A model generated the notes under the pieces. The model searched no databases. It was given only the letters and a program-made list of their open reading frames with translations, and was not told where the DNA came from. From CAVVEQ01 sp963806635 (GTDB lineage Bacteria > Chloroflexota > Anaerolineae > Anaerolineales > Anaerolineaceae): 64,000 nt of DNA. This document shows, piece by piece, positions 46,320 through 54,059 of the stretch; position 1 is the first letter of the stretch, and the number at the start of each line of letters is the position of its first letter. The DNA is taken from positions 124,001 to 188,000 of the forward strand of contig CAWDZA010000015.1 in NCBI GenBank assembly GCA_963806635.1, read 5' to 3'. Made by a program: the position numbers and the translations under genes.

Positions 46320-46621
46320 CCATCACCCGCGACCCGCTGCAGGTGCTTTCCGTAGAATTCAAACACTCTCTTGACAAAAGTGCCTTCTAAGTATCACCTG
46401 CAGCAAGTGATCGAAACTTGGCGCCTAGTAGTTCCTGGATACATTTGAACCCGAATACCCGAACCTGAAGGAGACCTCACGCGTTATTCAGACCTATAAG
46501 CGCAAGGATTTATTGCCAATGGGCGGGATATTTCCCTGGAGGATCCTGCTGCCCCCCTTCCCAGAGATGTGGTGCTGGGGCGGGAGGAATTACGGGTCGA
46601 TGGAGCGATAGCGGTTGGTTA
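46316..46621 (+). pseudogene. Degraded second copy of the BNR-propeller end and MoaD-like gene
   Basis: Directly after the hemerythrin stop, 46316 onward encodes MTITRDPLQVLSVEF, a close match to the last residues of the BNR protein (MTITHDLPSVLSVEA). About 40 bases later come KYHLQQVIETWRLVVP (compare PYHLQQLAGTGREVTF of the MoaD-like gene) and, after a frame change, IANGRDISLEDPAAPLPRDV with EELRVDGAIAVG then TAA (compare the FSLDDPNAALPE end). It has lost its frame and start, and the final Gly-Gly has become Val-Gly. So this is a decayed duplicate of the 3' end of the 43882-45290 pair. Confidence 0.75.
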
Positions 46622-46730
46622 AAACCACTTTTTATTGGTCTTTAGTATCTTATGTAAAATGATGACGATTTCTTGATTTTGTATGGGGTTTATCGATCCA
46701 TTCGATTCTTTGCGAAGGAGTTATTTCCCG

Positions 46731-47411
46731 ATGAACCAAAGAATCCTTGACTGGGATGGCTGCATAAATGCCCGCGACCTGGGAGGCATACCCACCAGAA
46801 GCGGAAACTGGACGAGATGGGGGGCAGTTGTTCGTTCAGACACACCTGCCAGGCTCACCCCGGCAGGTTGGAATTCACTATCACGATTACGGAATCCGCA
46901 CGATCGTTACTCTTTCGACGCTAGGGCATGAGGAAAAAGAATTATCCTTCGAACTGCACCGTTCAAAGATATTGCCGTCCGACAGATCGCCATTGAGGAT
47001 CTCTCGGATAAGGAGTTTTTATACAAGTGGGCGGCATCCGATCTGTGGTGCACCCCACTCTATTATACGGATGCCCTCGCGCGCTGGCCGGATCGCCACG
47101 CTGCAGCCATCTCTGCGATTGCGCAGGCGCAGGCAGGCGGAGTGTTGATCCACTGCAAAAGAGGAAACGATCGCACCGGTATCATCACCCTCCTGCTGCT
47201 TTCGTTGGTAGGGGTTTCCTCAGAGGAGATCATCGCGGAATACGAGCTGAGCCCCGACCCCGAGCGGGATGAGATCCTGGCACGTGAGCTTACTTCCACC
47301 CGCGAGGCGCTGCTGGGTGCGCTGGAAGGATTAAATGCGGAGGAGTACCTGCTTTCAGGTGGGGCAAGCTGTGAGGACCTGGGGGTTGTTAGAAGAAGAA
47401 TGCTGGGGTAG
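46731..47411 (+). pseudogene. Tyrosine-protein phosphatase, frame broken twice
   Basis: A protein of about 226 residues by homology, in the dual-specificity/tyrosine phosphatase family that begins NQRILDWDGCINARDLGG and has the P-loop IHCKRGNDRTGIITLL (CX5R with Arg). AAGGAG precedes ATG 46731. The frame changes near 46875-46885 (one extra base; homology continues DYGIRTIVTLSTLGHEEKEL) and again near 46955-46970 (one base missing; then DIAVRQIAIEDLSDKEF onward to the P-loop). The two changes offset each other, leaving the catalytic part in the starting frame but with about 25 altered codons and a stop between. It follows the decayed MoaD-like copy. Confidence 0.78.
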
Positions 47412-47571
47412 GTGATGATCCCCCATTAGAACCGGGTAGTTAAAAAAGATGCGGAGGCTGAGGATTCAATTTTGCGACTCGGTTAAATTGACCAGTTGAT
47501 TAATCGGATAGATTTGGTATGATTCCTTTGATAAGATTCTTGAAAAGCTAGAAAATGAAAGGATAAACGAA

Positions 47572-48141
47572 ATGAACCCACAAAAAAAAGAGTTATCTTC
47601 TGCGGAAAGCCAGGAACTCCTTGGCACTTTGAAAACCCGTTTTGAGAAGAACATGATCCGTCACACAGGTCTGGATTGGGCGAAAATTCAGGCCAAACTG
47701 GAAGTGAGCGTTGAAAAACTCTCGTCATTGGCGGAGATGGAACGCACCGGCGGCGAGCCGGATGTTATCGATGCGGATGCGAAAACGGGCGAATTCCTTT
47801 TCTATGATTGTTCCGCGGAGACTCCAAAGGACCGCAGAAACCTTTGTTACGACCGGGCTGCCCTGGAAGCAAGGAAGGAATTCAAGCCTAAAGATTCCGC
47901 CCTGGATGTGGCTGCCGCGATGGGTGTTGAGATCCTGACGGAGGAAGAATACCGGCACCTTCAGAGCCTGGGAAAATTCGATACCAAGACCTCGAGCTGG
48001 GTGAAAACGCCGGCGGAGATCCGCAAGCTCGGCGGCGCACTCTTCTGCGACCGACGTTACGATCACGTTTTCACCTATCACAACGGCGCGGAATCCTATT
48101 ACGGTGGTCGCGGGTTTCCGTGGATCTTGCTGAAGGTTTAA
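47572..48141 (+). CDS. DUF4256 family protein
   Basis: A 189-residue soluble protein whose central part (LSSLAEMERTGGEPDVIDAD, FYDCSAETPKDRRNLCYDR, ILTEEEYRHLQSLGKFD, TSSWVKTPAEIRKLGGALFCD, GRGFPWILLKV) matches the DUF4256 family. Function is unknown. AAAGGA precedes the ATG and the length fits. It lies between two damaged genes but is itself intact. Confidence 0.8.
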   Translation: MNPQKKELSSAESQELLGTLKTRFEKNMIRHTGLDWAKIQAKLEVSVEKLSSLAEMERTGGEPDVIDADAKTGEFLFYDCSAETPKDRRNLCYDRAALEARKEFKPKDSALDVAAAMGVEILTEEEYRHLQSLGKFDTKTSSWVKTPAEIRKLGGALFCDRRYDHVFTYHNGAESYYGGRGFPWILLKV

Positions 48142-48447
48142 ATTTCACCTCTCCAGCTGGAGATGTCGATCGTGAACAATGAAAGGCCGAAGGATTTCAA
48201 AATAAACCTGACGCGATCCACGGGATGGATGAAGCCACCTTTCCCCAGTTCCGGCATGGAAAAGAGCTTATCTACCGGATTTATCCGATCAAAAGCAATT
48301 CAAGTCCCGCGAAGCGTGGATGAGTAAATGTGTCCAAATAGTCCGTGACAGGTAAGGGACTGAATGATTAGCAAAAATAACCGAACAATGGAAGATTCGA
48401 ATGTTTTTCACTCTTGAAGTTTGTAATCGTAAAAGGAGAGGTGAATT
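48142..48447. other. Stretch without a supported gene
   Basis: About 300 bases between DUF4256 and the AhpD-like gene. A short open frame from ATG 48163 (about 56 codons, containing NNERPKDFKINLTRSTGW) has no ribosome site or family match and may be a remnant. An AAAAGGAGAGGTG ribosome site at the right end belongs to the AhpD-like gene. Confidence 0.3.
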
Positions 48448-49030
48448 ATGACAACCATTCAAACAATTTCTGAAGAGCAGGCGGAAGGTTTGTTGAAGGA
48501 TCTTTACCAGGCCGCTCAAAAAAGCAATGGATATGTGCCGAATTATGTTAAGGCATTGAGTATCCATCCGGAAGTGTACGATGCCTGGACCAAGCTTATC
48601 GGCGCTGTTCGGGGAAATATGCGATTGCGCCGGTACGAGCTGGTCACTTTCGCCACTGCGCTTGCCTTGAAATGCACCTATTGACTGCTGGCTCACGGGG
48701 CGGTGCTCCGTAAGAATTTTTTCCAGGTTGAACAACTGATTTCCATTGTCAAGGATTTTCGAAACGCGGATCTTTCCAGCGAAGAAGTTGCCCTCATGGC
48801 CTTCGCTCAGAAGATCACACTGGATAGCGGCCCAGGTGGATGAATCTGATTTTGATGAATTACGCAGGTTCGGACTCTCTGACCAGGAGATCCTGGACGT
48901 TGTAGTCACTTGCACGGCACGTAATTTTTTCAGTAAAACCTTGGATAGCCTGGATGTTGAGCCGGATGCCATTTATAAAGACATGGAACCTGAATTACTT
49001 AAAACGCTGATCCTTGGGAGACCGTTTTAA
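48448..49030 (+). pseudogene. AhpD-like/carboxymuconolactone decarboxylase family gene with in-frame TGA and one frameshift
   Basis: Homology covers about 190 residues of the AhpD-like family: LRRYELVTFATALALKCTY, TGA, LLAHGAVLRKNFFQVEQL, SSEEVALMAFAQKIT, then, in the +1 frame, AQVDESDFDELRRFGLSDQEILDVVV and ARNFFSKTLDSL to 49030. The family active site is C-x-x-C-x-x-x-H. Here the first Cys and the His are kept and TGA (48682-48684) sits exactly at the second, more conserved Cys. A 6-bp hairpin follows it (48695-48711). One extra base near 48820-48830 also shifts the frame. The TGA could be selenocysteine, a mutation or an error; the frameshift favours damage. The ATG has a strong ribosome site (AGGAG). 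Confidence 0.75.
48695..48711 (+). other. Hairpin following the in-frame TGA (possible bacterial SECIS)
   Basis: ACGGGG (48695-48700) pairs with CTCCGT (48706-48711) with one G-U pair and the 5-base loop CGGTG; two more pairs form beyond one mismatch. The loop starts 16 bases after the TGA and has G as second base, which fits the published limits for bacterial SECIS elements. This is a weak match: such hairpins occur by chance. Confidence 0.3.
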
Positions 49031-49169
49031 AAAGTTCAGTTATTAATCGATCAACTTTAAAGATAAATAACGCAACCTCCAGATTCTGGCAAGGAAAAGT
49101 ATCTCTGTTTATATTCGATAGAAAAACGAAACAAATCAACCAAATAATTATGGGGTAATCAGTATTAAG

Positions 49170-49195
49170 AATCCGCCTTTCCAGGTGGATTTTTT
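49170..49195 (+). terminator. Rho-independent terminator
   Basis: An 8-bp stem (49170-49177 with 49184-49191, one G-T pair), 6-base loop and a T6 run follow the AhpD-like gene on the plus strand. Confidence 0.75.
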
Positions 49196-49197
49196 GT

Positions 49198-49224
49198 GTG
49201 CCCCAGAGGAATTCGATATCATCC
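49198..49224 (-). repeat. Fragment of a tRNA-Glu 3' end
   Basis: About 27 bases resemble the 3' acceptor strand and T-arm of the intact tRNA-Glu at 52128-52200 (shared core CCCCAGAGGAATTCG). It is followed by unrelated sequence and cannot fold as a tRNA. It is the shortest of three related pieces in the interval 49.2-52.2 kb, all in the same orientation. Confidence 0.5.
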
Positions 49225-49250
49225 CCCCAATGGGGATCACCATTTTGCTA

Positions 49251-49380
49251 ATTAAATATATAGTGCCCTTTGCGGGATGTGCGCCTCGCGTTTTTTGCGC
49301 TCCTTTGGAGCCCGCAGGAGGCAGAGGAATTCGGATGCTCGTTTTGGCCTTGAGAGGACCACATCCGCGGCCGCTAGACG
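49251..49380 (-). pseudogene. Disrupted tRNA-Glu copy with 53-bp insertion
   Basis: Positions 49251-49268 match the flank and acceptor end of tRNA-Glu (52115-52132), and 49322-49380 match its T-arm, anticodon arm and D-arm (52134-52192) with about six mismatches in 59 bases. Between them lies a 53-base insertion that is rich in inverted repeats (TGCGGG/CCCGCA at 49271-49276 and 49311-49316; GCTCC/GGAGC at 49299-49311). The 5' acceptor strand is missing and a T-stem pair is lost, so it is not a working tRNA. The anticodon loop CTCTCAA is kept. Confidence 0.75.
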
Positions 49381-49504
49381 TAAATTGGATGCGAAAGACT
49401 TGTCCCCGGTTAGCGGTAGGGTCTTTGTGAATTGCGTACCGTAAGGAAAGACCGGGGAGATTCGGTGCCACCTGCGAACTGGATTGTTTAAGGGAGCAGG
49501 GTGA
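49381..49504. other. Intergenic segment with inverted repeats
   Basis: No gene. A 7-bp perfect inverted repeat (GGTCTTT 49420-49426 with AAAGACC 49447-49453) and an overlapping alternative pairing (CCCCGGT 49404-49410 with ACCGGGG 49451-49457) could form a structured RNA or a 3' end for the Kelch gene on the minus strand. No known RNA family is recognised and no T-run follows. Confidence 0.3.
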
Positions 49505-50743
49505 TCACAGAGATATTTTCCAGGTTTCTGCCCAAGCAGGGGATAATGCCTGACCTGCCCCGCCCCCTGTCAGCCATAATCGACCATCTGGTAATCGGGC
49601 AGCTGCTCCATAGGTAACTGGTTGAGGGATTTTCCCAATAATTGTCCATCGATCATTGCGGGGATCATAGGATTCAATCTCCTGAACAAACGATTGTGCA
49701 TCCCAAGGCTGGCCGTCAGAGAAATTCGCTGGGAAGTCATATTCCAGAGCGCCTCCTACCGCGATGACTTTTCCTTCTGGAGAAGTCGTTAAAATGAAAG
49801 CATATCGAGGTTGACTCATCGGAGCAGCAGAGCTCCAGCTATTGGTTACAGGGTCATAAATTTGGGTTGAAGGAGAAACGGTTGGATGATTTGTATTCGT
49901 AATCCCGCCGACTACCAAAACGCGGCTATCATCGAGTTTTACTATTTTTGATTGTGAACCTAGCCAAACCATTGAACCAGTTGGTGTCCATGAGTCAGTA
50001 CTTGGATCATAAATCAGAGCATTTCCATCGGAGGGGTTGCCATTTGGCCCACCCCCACCTGCAATCAAAACACGCCCGTCATCTAACAGTATCGCTGAGT
50101 GTGAAGCCCGATAAGCAGATAGATTCTTTGCTTCTGTCCAGGTATCATTCTGAGGATCGAATACCTCAACTTTTTCTGTACAGATACCAGCCCCAATACA
50201 CCCACCAACGACTAGAACTCGTCCGTCTTTTAATACCGTAGCGGTATGTTGGACTCCATGCGGGAATAGTGGTGGAGTTATTTTCCAGGTATCGGTGGAT
50301 GGATCATAAATTTCTGCATCCCCAATCCATTGTTGTTGCGAGTTATACCCACCTACGACGAGAACTCGGTTATCTTTGAGCAGAACGGTTGAGTGATCAT
50401 GCCGCGCTGTATGAAGCGGCGCCAGTTCGGTTAATAAACCATTCCTGGGATCGAAAACCTCGACGAGTGAATATTGACGATTCATGCCATCGCTTCCCCC
50501 CACAAGGAGAATTCGGCCATCATTCAATTGGGTTGCGGTATGAAGAGTCCTTGGAATACTGAGCGAAATTCCCTGCGAGACTATCTCTGGTTCCGTGGGG
50601 GAAGGTTGTGGTGTTACGAGAACTGTTCGTTCTATAACACGGGTAACCTCAACAGTAACTATTTGCGGTGGTTTTTCGGTTGCACACCCTAGTAAGGTTA
50701 GTCCCAAAAATATGAGAAAACCAATCGATTTTATTTTTTTCAT
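49505..50743 (-). CDS. Kelch-repeat lipoprotein
   Basis: A 412-residue lipoprotein with lipobox LLGC at about residue 20, a short linker, and Kelch repeats over residues 60-410: GRILLVGGSDG, RVLVVGGYNS, RVLVVGGCIG, RVLIAGGGGP, RVLVVGGITN, GKVIAVGGALE and GRLWLTGGG. The repeated double glycine preceded by hydrophobic residues and the YDPSTDTW strand fit a six-bladed propeller. AGAGGAGAG precedes the ATG. It probably binds ligands or partners at the cell surface. It lies between the tRNA-Glu fragments and the intact tRNA. Confidence 0.8.
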   Translation of the reverse strand: MKKIKSIGFLIFLGLTLLGCATEKPPQIVTVEVTRVIERTVLVTPQPSPTEPEIVSQGISLSIPRTLHTATQLNDGRILLVGGSDGMNRQYSLVEVFDPRNGLLTELAPLHTARHDHSTVLLKDNRVLVVGGYNSQQQWIGDAEIYDPSTDTWKITPPLFPHGVQHTATVLKDGRVLVVGGCIGAGICTEKVEVFDPQNDTWTEAKNLSAYRASHSAILLDDGRVLIAGGGGPNGNPSDGNALIYDPSTDSWTPTGSMVWLGSQSKIVKLDDSRVLVVGGITNTNHPTVSPSTQIYDPVTNSWSSAAPMSQPRYAFILTTSPEGKVIAVGGALEYDFPANFSDGQPWDAQSFVQEIESYDPRNDRWTIIGKIPQPVTYGAAARLPDGRLWLTGGGAGQALSPAWAETWKISL

Positions 50744-51185
50744 TTCTCTCTCCTCTGGGATACTTCTACTTGCATTAGAAGTAATCCATTGCGAATTATG
50801 GGAAAGGATAGATTTTAATGACTTAGGGAACTCTATAAGTGAACAATCCCTTTCACATTTGCGACCTGGTGCAGTTCTTCAACTTTCATGAATTTTTTCC
50901 TGTGATCCTCTTCTTTCAGTTTGCGTCAAGATTTCGAGATAAACTTTGGATGATGATTCACGAGATTAAGAACGAGGTAATACTTTCTGTTTATCTCATT
51001 ATAGGGAATAAATTCATCGTTGTCATTAATGAATTATTGTATTAAGAAAATACCCTGGAGCGATTATCATTTCACAATTAAGATTAATTTGATTGTTCAC
51101 AAATCACTGAATTACTGGTTGTTCAACCATAAAATCGATAATAAACTGACTCAAGAAATAACAGGCTTATTCATTTTTCCGGTAT
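50744..51185. other. AT-rich intergenic stretch
   Basis: About 440 bases of AT-rich sequence. The only open frame (50839-51045, 68 codons) has no ribosome site, starts inside a low-complexity AT-rich run and gives a protein of mixed hydrophobic residues without a match; I do not call it. The left end holds the Kelch gene leader; no clear -35/-10 pair was identified. Confidence 0.35.
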
Positions 51186-51188
51186 TTG

Positions 51189-51942
51189 ATGTTTAAAACC
51201 GCATTTCTCCAACAACTAGGTAATGGCCAACTCCGTTTGGAAGAATCACTTCTGAGGTCGGAGTTTGGGCGTAGGGGAATTCCTGTTACCCTGTACACGA
51301 TGAAGCGGACTTCTGCGACGGGATTTACCTATTTCTCCCCAAACATTCATTGCCGGCGACATGGATGCCATGCACGGTGCGATGCGTCAACTTGGCATCC
51401 CCGTACCGGAGCCAAATGATTACCCGCAATGTTTGCAAAGTTATTTACACCGAAAGATTTGGAAATCCACTCTGAAAGAAATTGAGCAGGGCTTTCTGGC
51501 GGAGAATATCTCTTTTATGTTCGTCAAACCCGCGGATCGCAGGAAGATTTTTTCCGGGAAAGTTTTTTCTTCTTATGAAGATTTCTGGCACCTAGGAAAT
51601 ATTAGCCGCAGACAGGAAGTTTGGTGCGCCGAAGTAGTGAAGTGGCGCTCCGAGTTCAGGGTATATGTGATTGATAGCAAAATTGTAAGTGTTGATCACT
51701 ATGCAGGGGATATCAATTCAAAAATCGATCAGGCGGTTGTTGAATCAGCGTTATCCGCCTACCGAAATAGCGGTGAAGCCCCGGCAGCATACGGGATAGA
51801 TTTCGGCGTGCTTGAATCCGGGGAAACCGCACTGGTAGAGGCAAACGATGGGTACGCGCTGGGGGCGTATACAATCCAGGCGCAACAATACACGGACCTT
51901 CTGATTCGAAGGTGGGAAGAGTTGCTTGCTTTATCTACCTAA
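51189..51942 (+). CDS. ATP-grasp-like protein (DUF4343 type), one frameshift
   Basis: About 250 residues by homology. The start is MFKTAFLQQL; after the break come SPQTFIAGDMDAMHGAM, VPEPNDYPQCLQSYL, RKIFSGKVFSS, WCAEVVKWRSEFRVYVIDSKIVSVDHYAGD and a C-terminal AYGIDFGVLESGETALVEANDGYALGAY, which contains the metal-binding Glu/Asn of ATP-grasp enzymes. One extra base near 51306-51310 takes the frame from that of 51189 to that of 51361. The family makes amide bonds or carboxyl-phosphate intermediates; partner genes are not visible. Confidence 0.65.
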
Positions 51943-52127
51943 TCACACGTCAAGCAATCATTACGTGTTGAACTTGTTTATTGCCTTTTGATAAAAATTG
52001 GTAGACTTTACAACAAAATAATGCGTTTTTTCACCCGTAAATATCTTTTATTCTCTAAAAAGAAATTCTGATCCAGGTTTACCGAAATATTATCGATTGG
52101 GAACTTTGTTTCAAATTAAATAAATAG

Positions 52128-52200
52128 TGCCCCCAGAGGAATTCGGATCCTCGTTTTGGCCTTGAGAGGGCCACGTCCTAGGCCGCTAGACGATGGGGGC
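52128..52200 (-). tRNA. tRNA-Glu (anticodon CTC)
   Basis: A full cloverleaf on the minus strand: acceptor GCCCCCA/TGGGGGC, D-arm with TCTAGCGGCCTAGGAC, anticodon stem TGGCC/GGCCA with loop CTCTCAA (anticodon CTC), and T-arm GAGGA-TCCGAAT-TCCTC. The loop has C at position 55 in place of the near-universal T (pseudouridine) of TTCGAAT; the disrupted copy at 49251-49380 shares this. CCA is not encoded. It lies at the end of the accessory stretch. Confidence 0.9.
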
Positions 52201-52299
52201 GAGTGCGGACGGTATTTTATCATGCCTGAAAACGAGCGTCAATAAAGCCTGCGTTGTCCTCGTATATAATTCATTCATTAATCCGGTTTTTGAGGTGTT

Positions 52300-53904
52300 A
52301 TGGCAGAACAAAGGCTTTGGTGGCGGGATGGGGTCATTTACCAGATCTACCCCCGCTCGTTCATGGATTCAAATGGCGATGGCATCGGCGATCTGAACGG
52401 GATCACCAGCAAGCTCGACTACCTGGCAGACCTCGGAATCGAGGGGCTTTGGCTCTCGCCGATCAACCCCTCTCCCGATAAGGACTTTGGTTACGACGTT
52501 TCCGACTATTGCGGGATCGATCCCAAATATGGCACCATGGCGGATTTTGACCGCCTGGTGAGCGAAGCCCGCAAACGGGGTATCCACATCATCATGGATC
52601 TGGTGCTCAACCATACCTCCGATCAACATGCCTGGTTCCTGGATTCCAAAAAATCCAAGGAAAATCCCCATCACGATTGGTACCTCTGGCGTTCGCCGAA
52701 ACCCGGCAACAAGCCTCCCAACAACTGGCTTTCCATTTTTGGCGGCCAGGGCTGGGAGTATGTCCCCGAATTGGGTGAGTCCTTCTTCCATATGTTCGTA
52801 AAAGAACAGCCGGATGTGAACTGGCGCAACCCGGAGCTGCGCAAAGCGATGCTGGATGTTTTCCGCTTCTGGCTGGCGCGCGGGGTGGATGGCTTCCGGC
52901 TGGATGTGTTCAACGCCTATTTCAAGGATGCGGAATTCCGGGATAATCCCCCCTCGGGCAAGGGCATCCGCGGGTTCGATCGTCAAGAACATATTTATGA
53001 CAACTCTCAGCCCGAGATGTACCCGCTCCTGCGCGAGATCCGCGCCATTTTGGATGAACGCCCGGATACTTACGCGGTGGGAGAGACCTTTATGGAGGAC
53101 GAGAAAAAGGCGGCTTCCTACTGCGCGCCGGGGCTGCTGCATCAGGCGTTTGATTTCCGCCTGCTGGAGTGCAAGTGGGACGCCCGCCGCATCCAGCAGG
53201 TGATCCAATCCTGGGAGAATGCCCTGGATGAAGGCTCCTGGCCGAACTACGTGCTGGGAAACCACGACACCCGCCGCCCGGCAACCCGGCTGGCCCGTGG
53301 AGAGAATGATGAGCGCCTGAAAGTGATCAACACCATGCTGCTCACCCTGAGAGGTACGCCGTTCCTGTATTACGGGGATGAGATCGGTATGCGTGATATT
53401 TCTGTTCACCGAAAAGAGCTTCACGACCCGGTTGGCATTCACTATTGGCCGCTGCCGGTGGGCCGGGATGGTTGCCGCTCGCCAATGCAGTGGACGGATG
53501 AGGTGTTTGCCGGATTCAGTTCGGCAACGCCCTGGCTGAAAGTGCATCCCAACCACGATGCGCGAAATGTGACCACCCAGAAGAGCAACCCGGATTCGCT
53601 GTACCATTACATTCGACGCCTCATTCATTTGCGTAAGGAAAACCAAGCCCTCACACGGGGAATTTACATGCCGCTGATCTATTACCCCCGTTCGTTGATG
53701 GCCTACCTGCGCAAAACCGATGCTCAATCGGTGCTGGTGGCGCTGAACTTCACCCGTCGCCGGGTACCATTCGTGCTGGGTCACGGTCTGGCGATGGGCA
53801 AGTGGGAGCTGCTGCTTTCAAGCTGCCGGGATTCTGTCTCTTTGACAGAAGGGGATACCCTTACCCTGGAGCCGGAAGAAGCGGTGATCTTAAGGATGAA
53901 ATAA
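52300..53904 (+). CDS. Alpha-glucosidase/oligo-1,6-glucosidase, GH13
   Basis: A 534-residue cytoplasmic GH13 enzyme (no signal peptide) that releases glucose from short alpha-glucosides. It begins WWRDGVIYQIYPRSFMDSNGDGIGDLNGI, with conserved LVLNHTSDQH, catalytic nucleophile Asp202 in GFRLDVFN, acid/base Glu262 in AVGETF and Asp323 in LGNHDTRR. The variable loop GVHYWPLP-like (GIHYWPLPVGRDGCRSPMQW) follows. Length is standard for MalL/AglA. It stands alone on the plus strand. Confidence 0.92.
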   Translation: MAEQRLWWRDGVIYQIYPRSFMDSNGDGIGDLNGITSKLDYLADLGIEGLWLSPINPSPDKDFGYDVSDYCGIDPKYGTMADFDRLVSEARKRGIHIIMDLVLNHTSDQHAWFLDSKKSKENPHHDWYLWRSPKPGNKPPNNWLSIFGGQGWEYVPELGESFFHMFVKEQPDVNWRNPELRKAMLDVFRFWLARGVDGFRLDVFNAYFKDAEFRDNPPSGKGIRGFDRQEHIYDNSQPEMYPLLREIRAILDERPDTYAVGETFMEDEKKAASYCAPGLLHQAFDFRLLECKWDARRIQQVIQSWENALDEGSWPNYVLGNHDTRRPATRLARGENDERLKVINTMLLTLRGTPFLYYGDEIGMRDISVHRKELHDPVGIHYWPLPVGRDGCRSPMQWTDEVFAGFSSATPWLKVHPNHDARNVTTQKSNPDSLYHYIRRLIHLRKENQALTRGIYMPLIYYPRSLMAYLRKTDAQSVLVALNFTRRRVPFVLGHGLAMGKWELLLSSCRDSVSLTEGDTLTLEPEEAVILRMK

Positions 53905-53917
53905 CCCCTCCCCAGAC

Positions 53918-53940
53918 CTCTCCATCCGCAGGATGGAGAG
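53918..53940. repeat. Inverted repeat after the GH13 gene
   Basis: A 10-bp perfect stem (53918-53927 with 53931-53940) with a 3-base loop lies 14 bases after the GH13 stop. No T-run follows on either strand, so termination is not certain. Confidence 0.5.
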
Positions 53941-53990
53941 GGAAAAGCAAGGCCCCTCCTCATTCTGAGAATGCAGAGTGTATTAATAAG

Positions 53991-54018
53991 GTAGAGACGC
54001 AGCATGCTGCGTCTCTAC
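53991..54018. repeat. 28-bp perfect palindrome
   Basis: A perfect inverted repeat without a spacer (centre GCATGC) lies between the GH13 gene and groEL, which converge here. It resembles REP-like palindromes that recur in intergenic regions. It may stabilise the ends of both mRNAs; no T-run follows, so it is not a classical terminator. No second copy was found in this window. Confidence 0.7.
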
Positions 54019-54059
54019 AATTACTAACCAATCAACGATTCTAACGAATCAACCCTCTT

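Noticed and set aside
50839..51045. 68-codon open frame in the AT-rich gap
   Set aside because: No ribosome site, no domain and AT-rich low-complexity composition.
52369..53784. 471-codon open frame antisense to the GH13 gene
   Set aside because: The sense frame has all GH13 motifs; the antisense frame has no ribosome site or recognisable domain.
53918..53940. Terminator after the GH13 gene
   Set aside because: The stem is good but no T-run follows, so I list it only as an inverted repeat.
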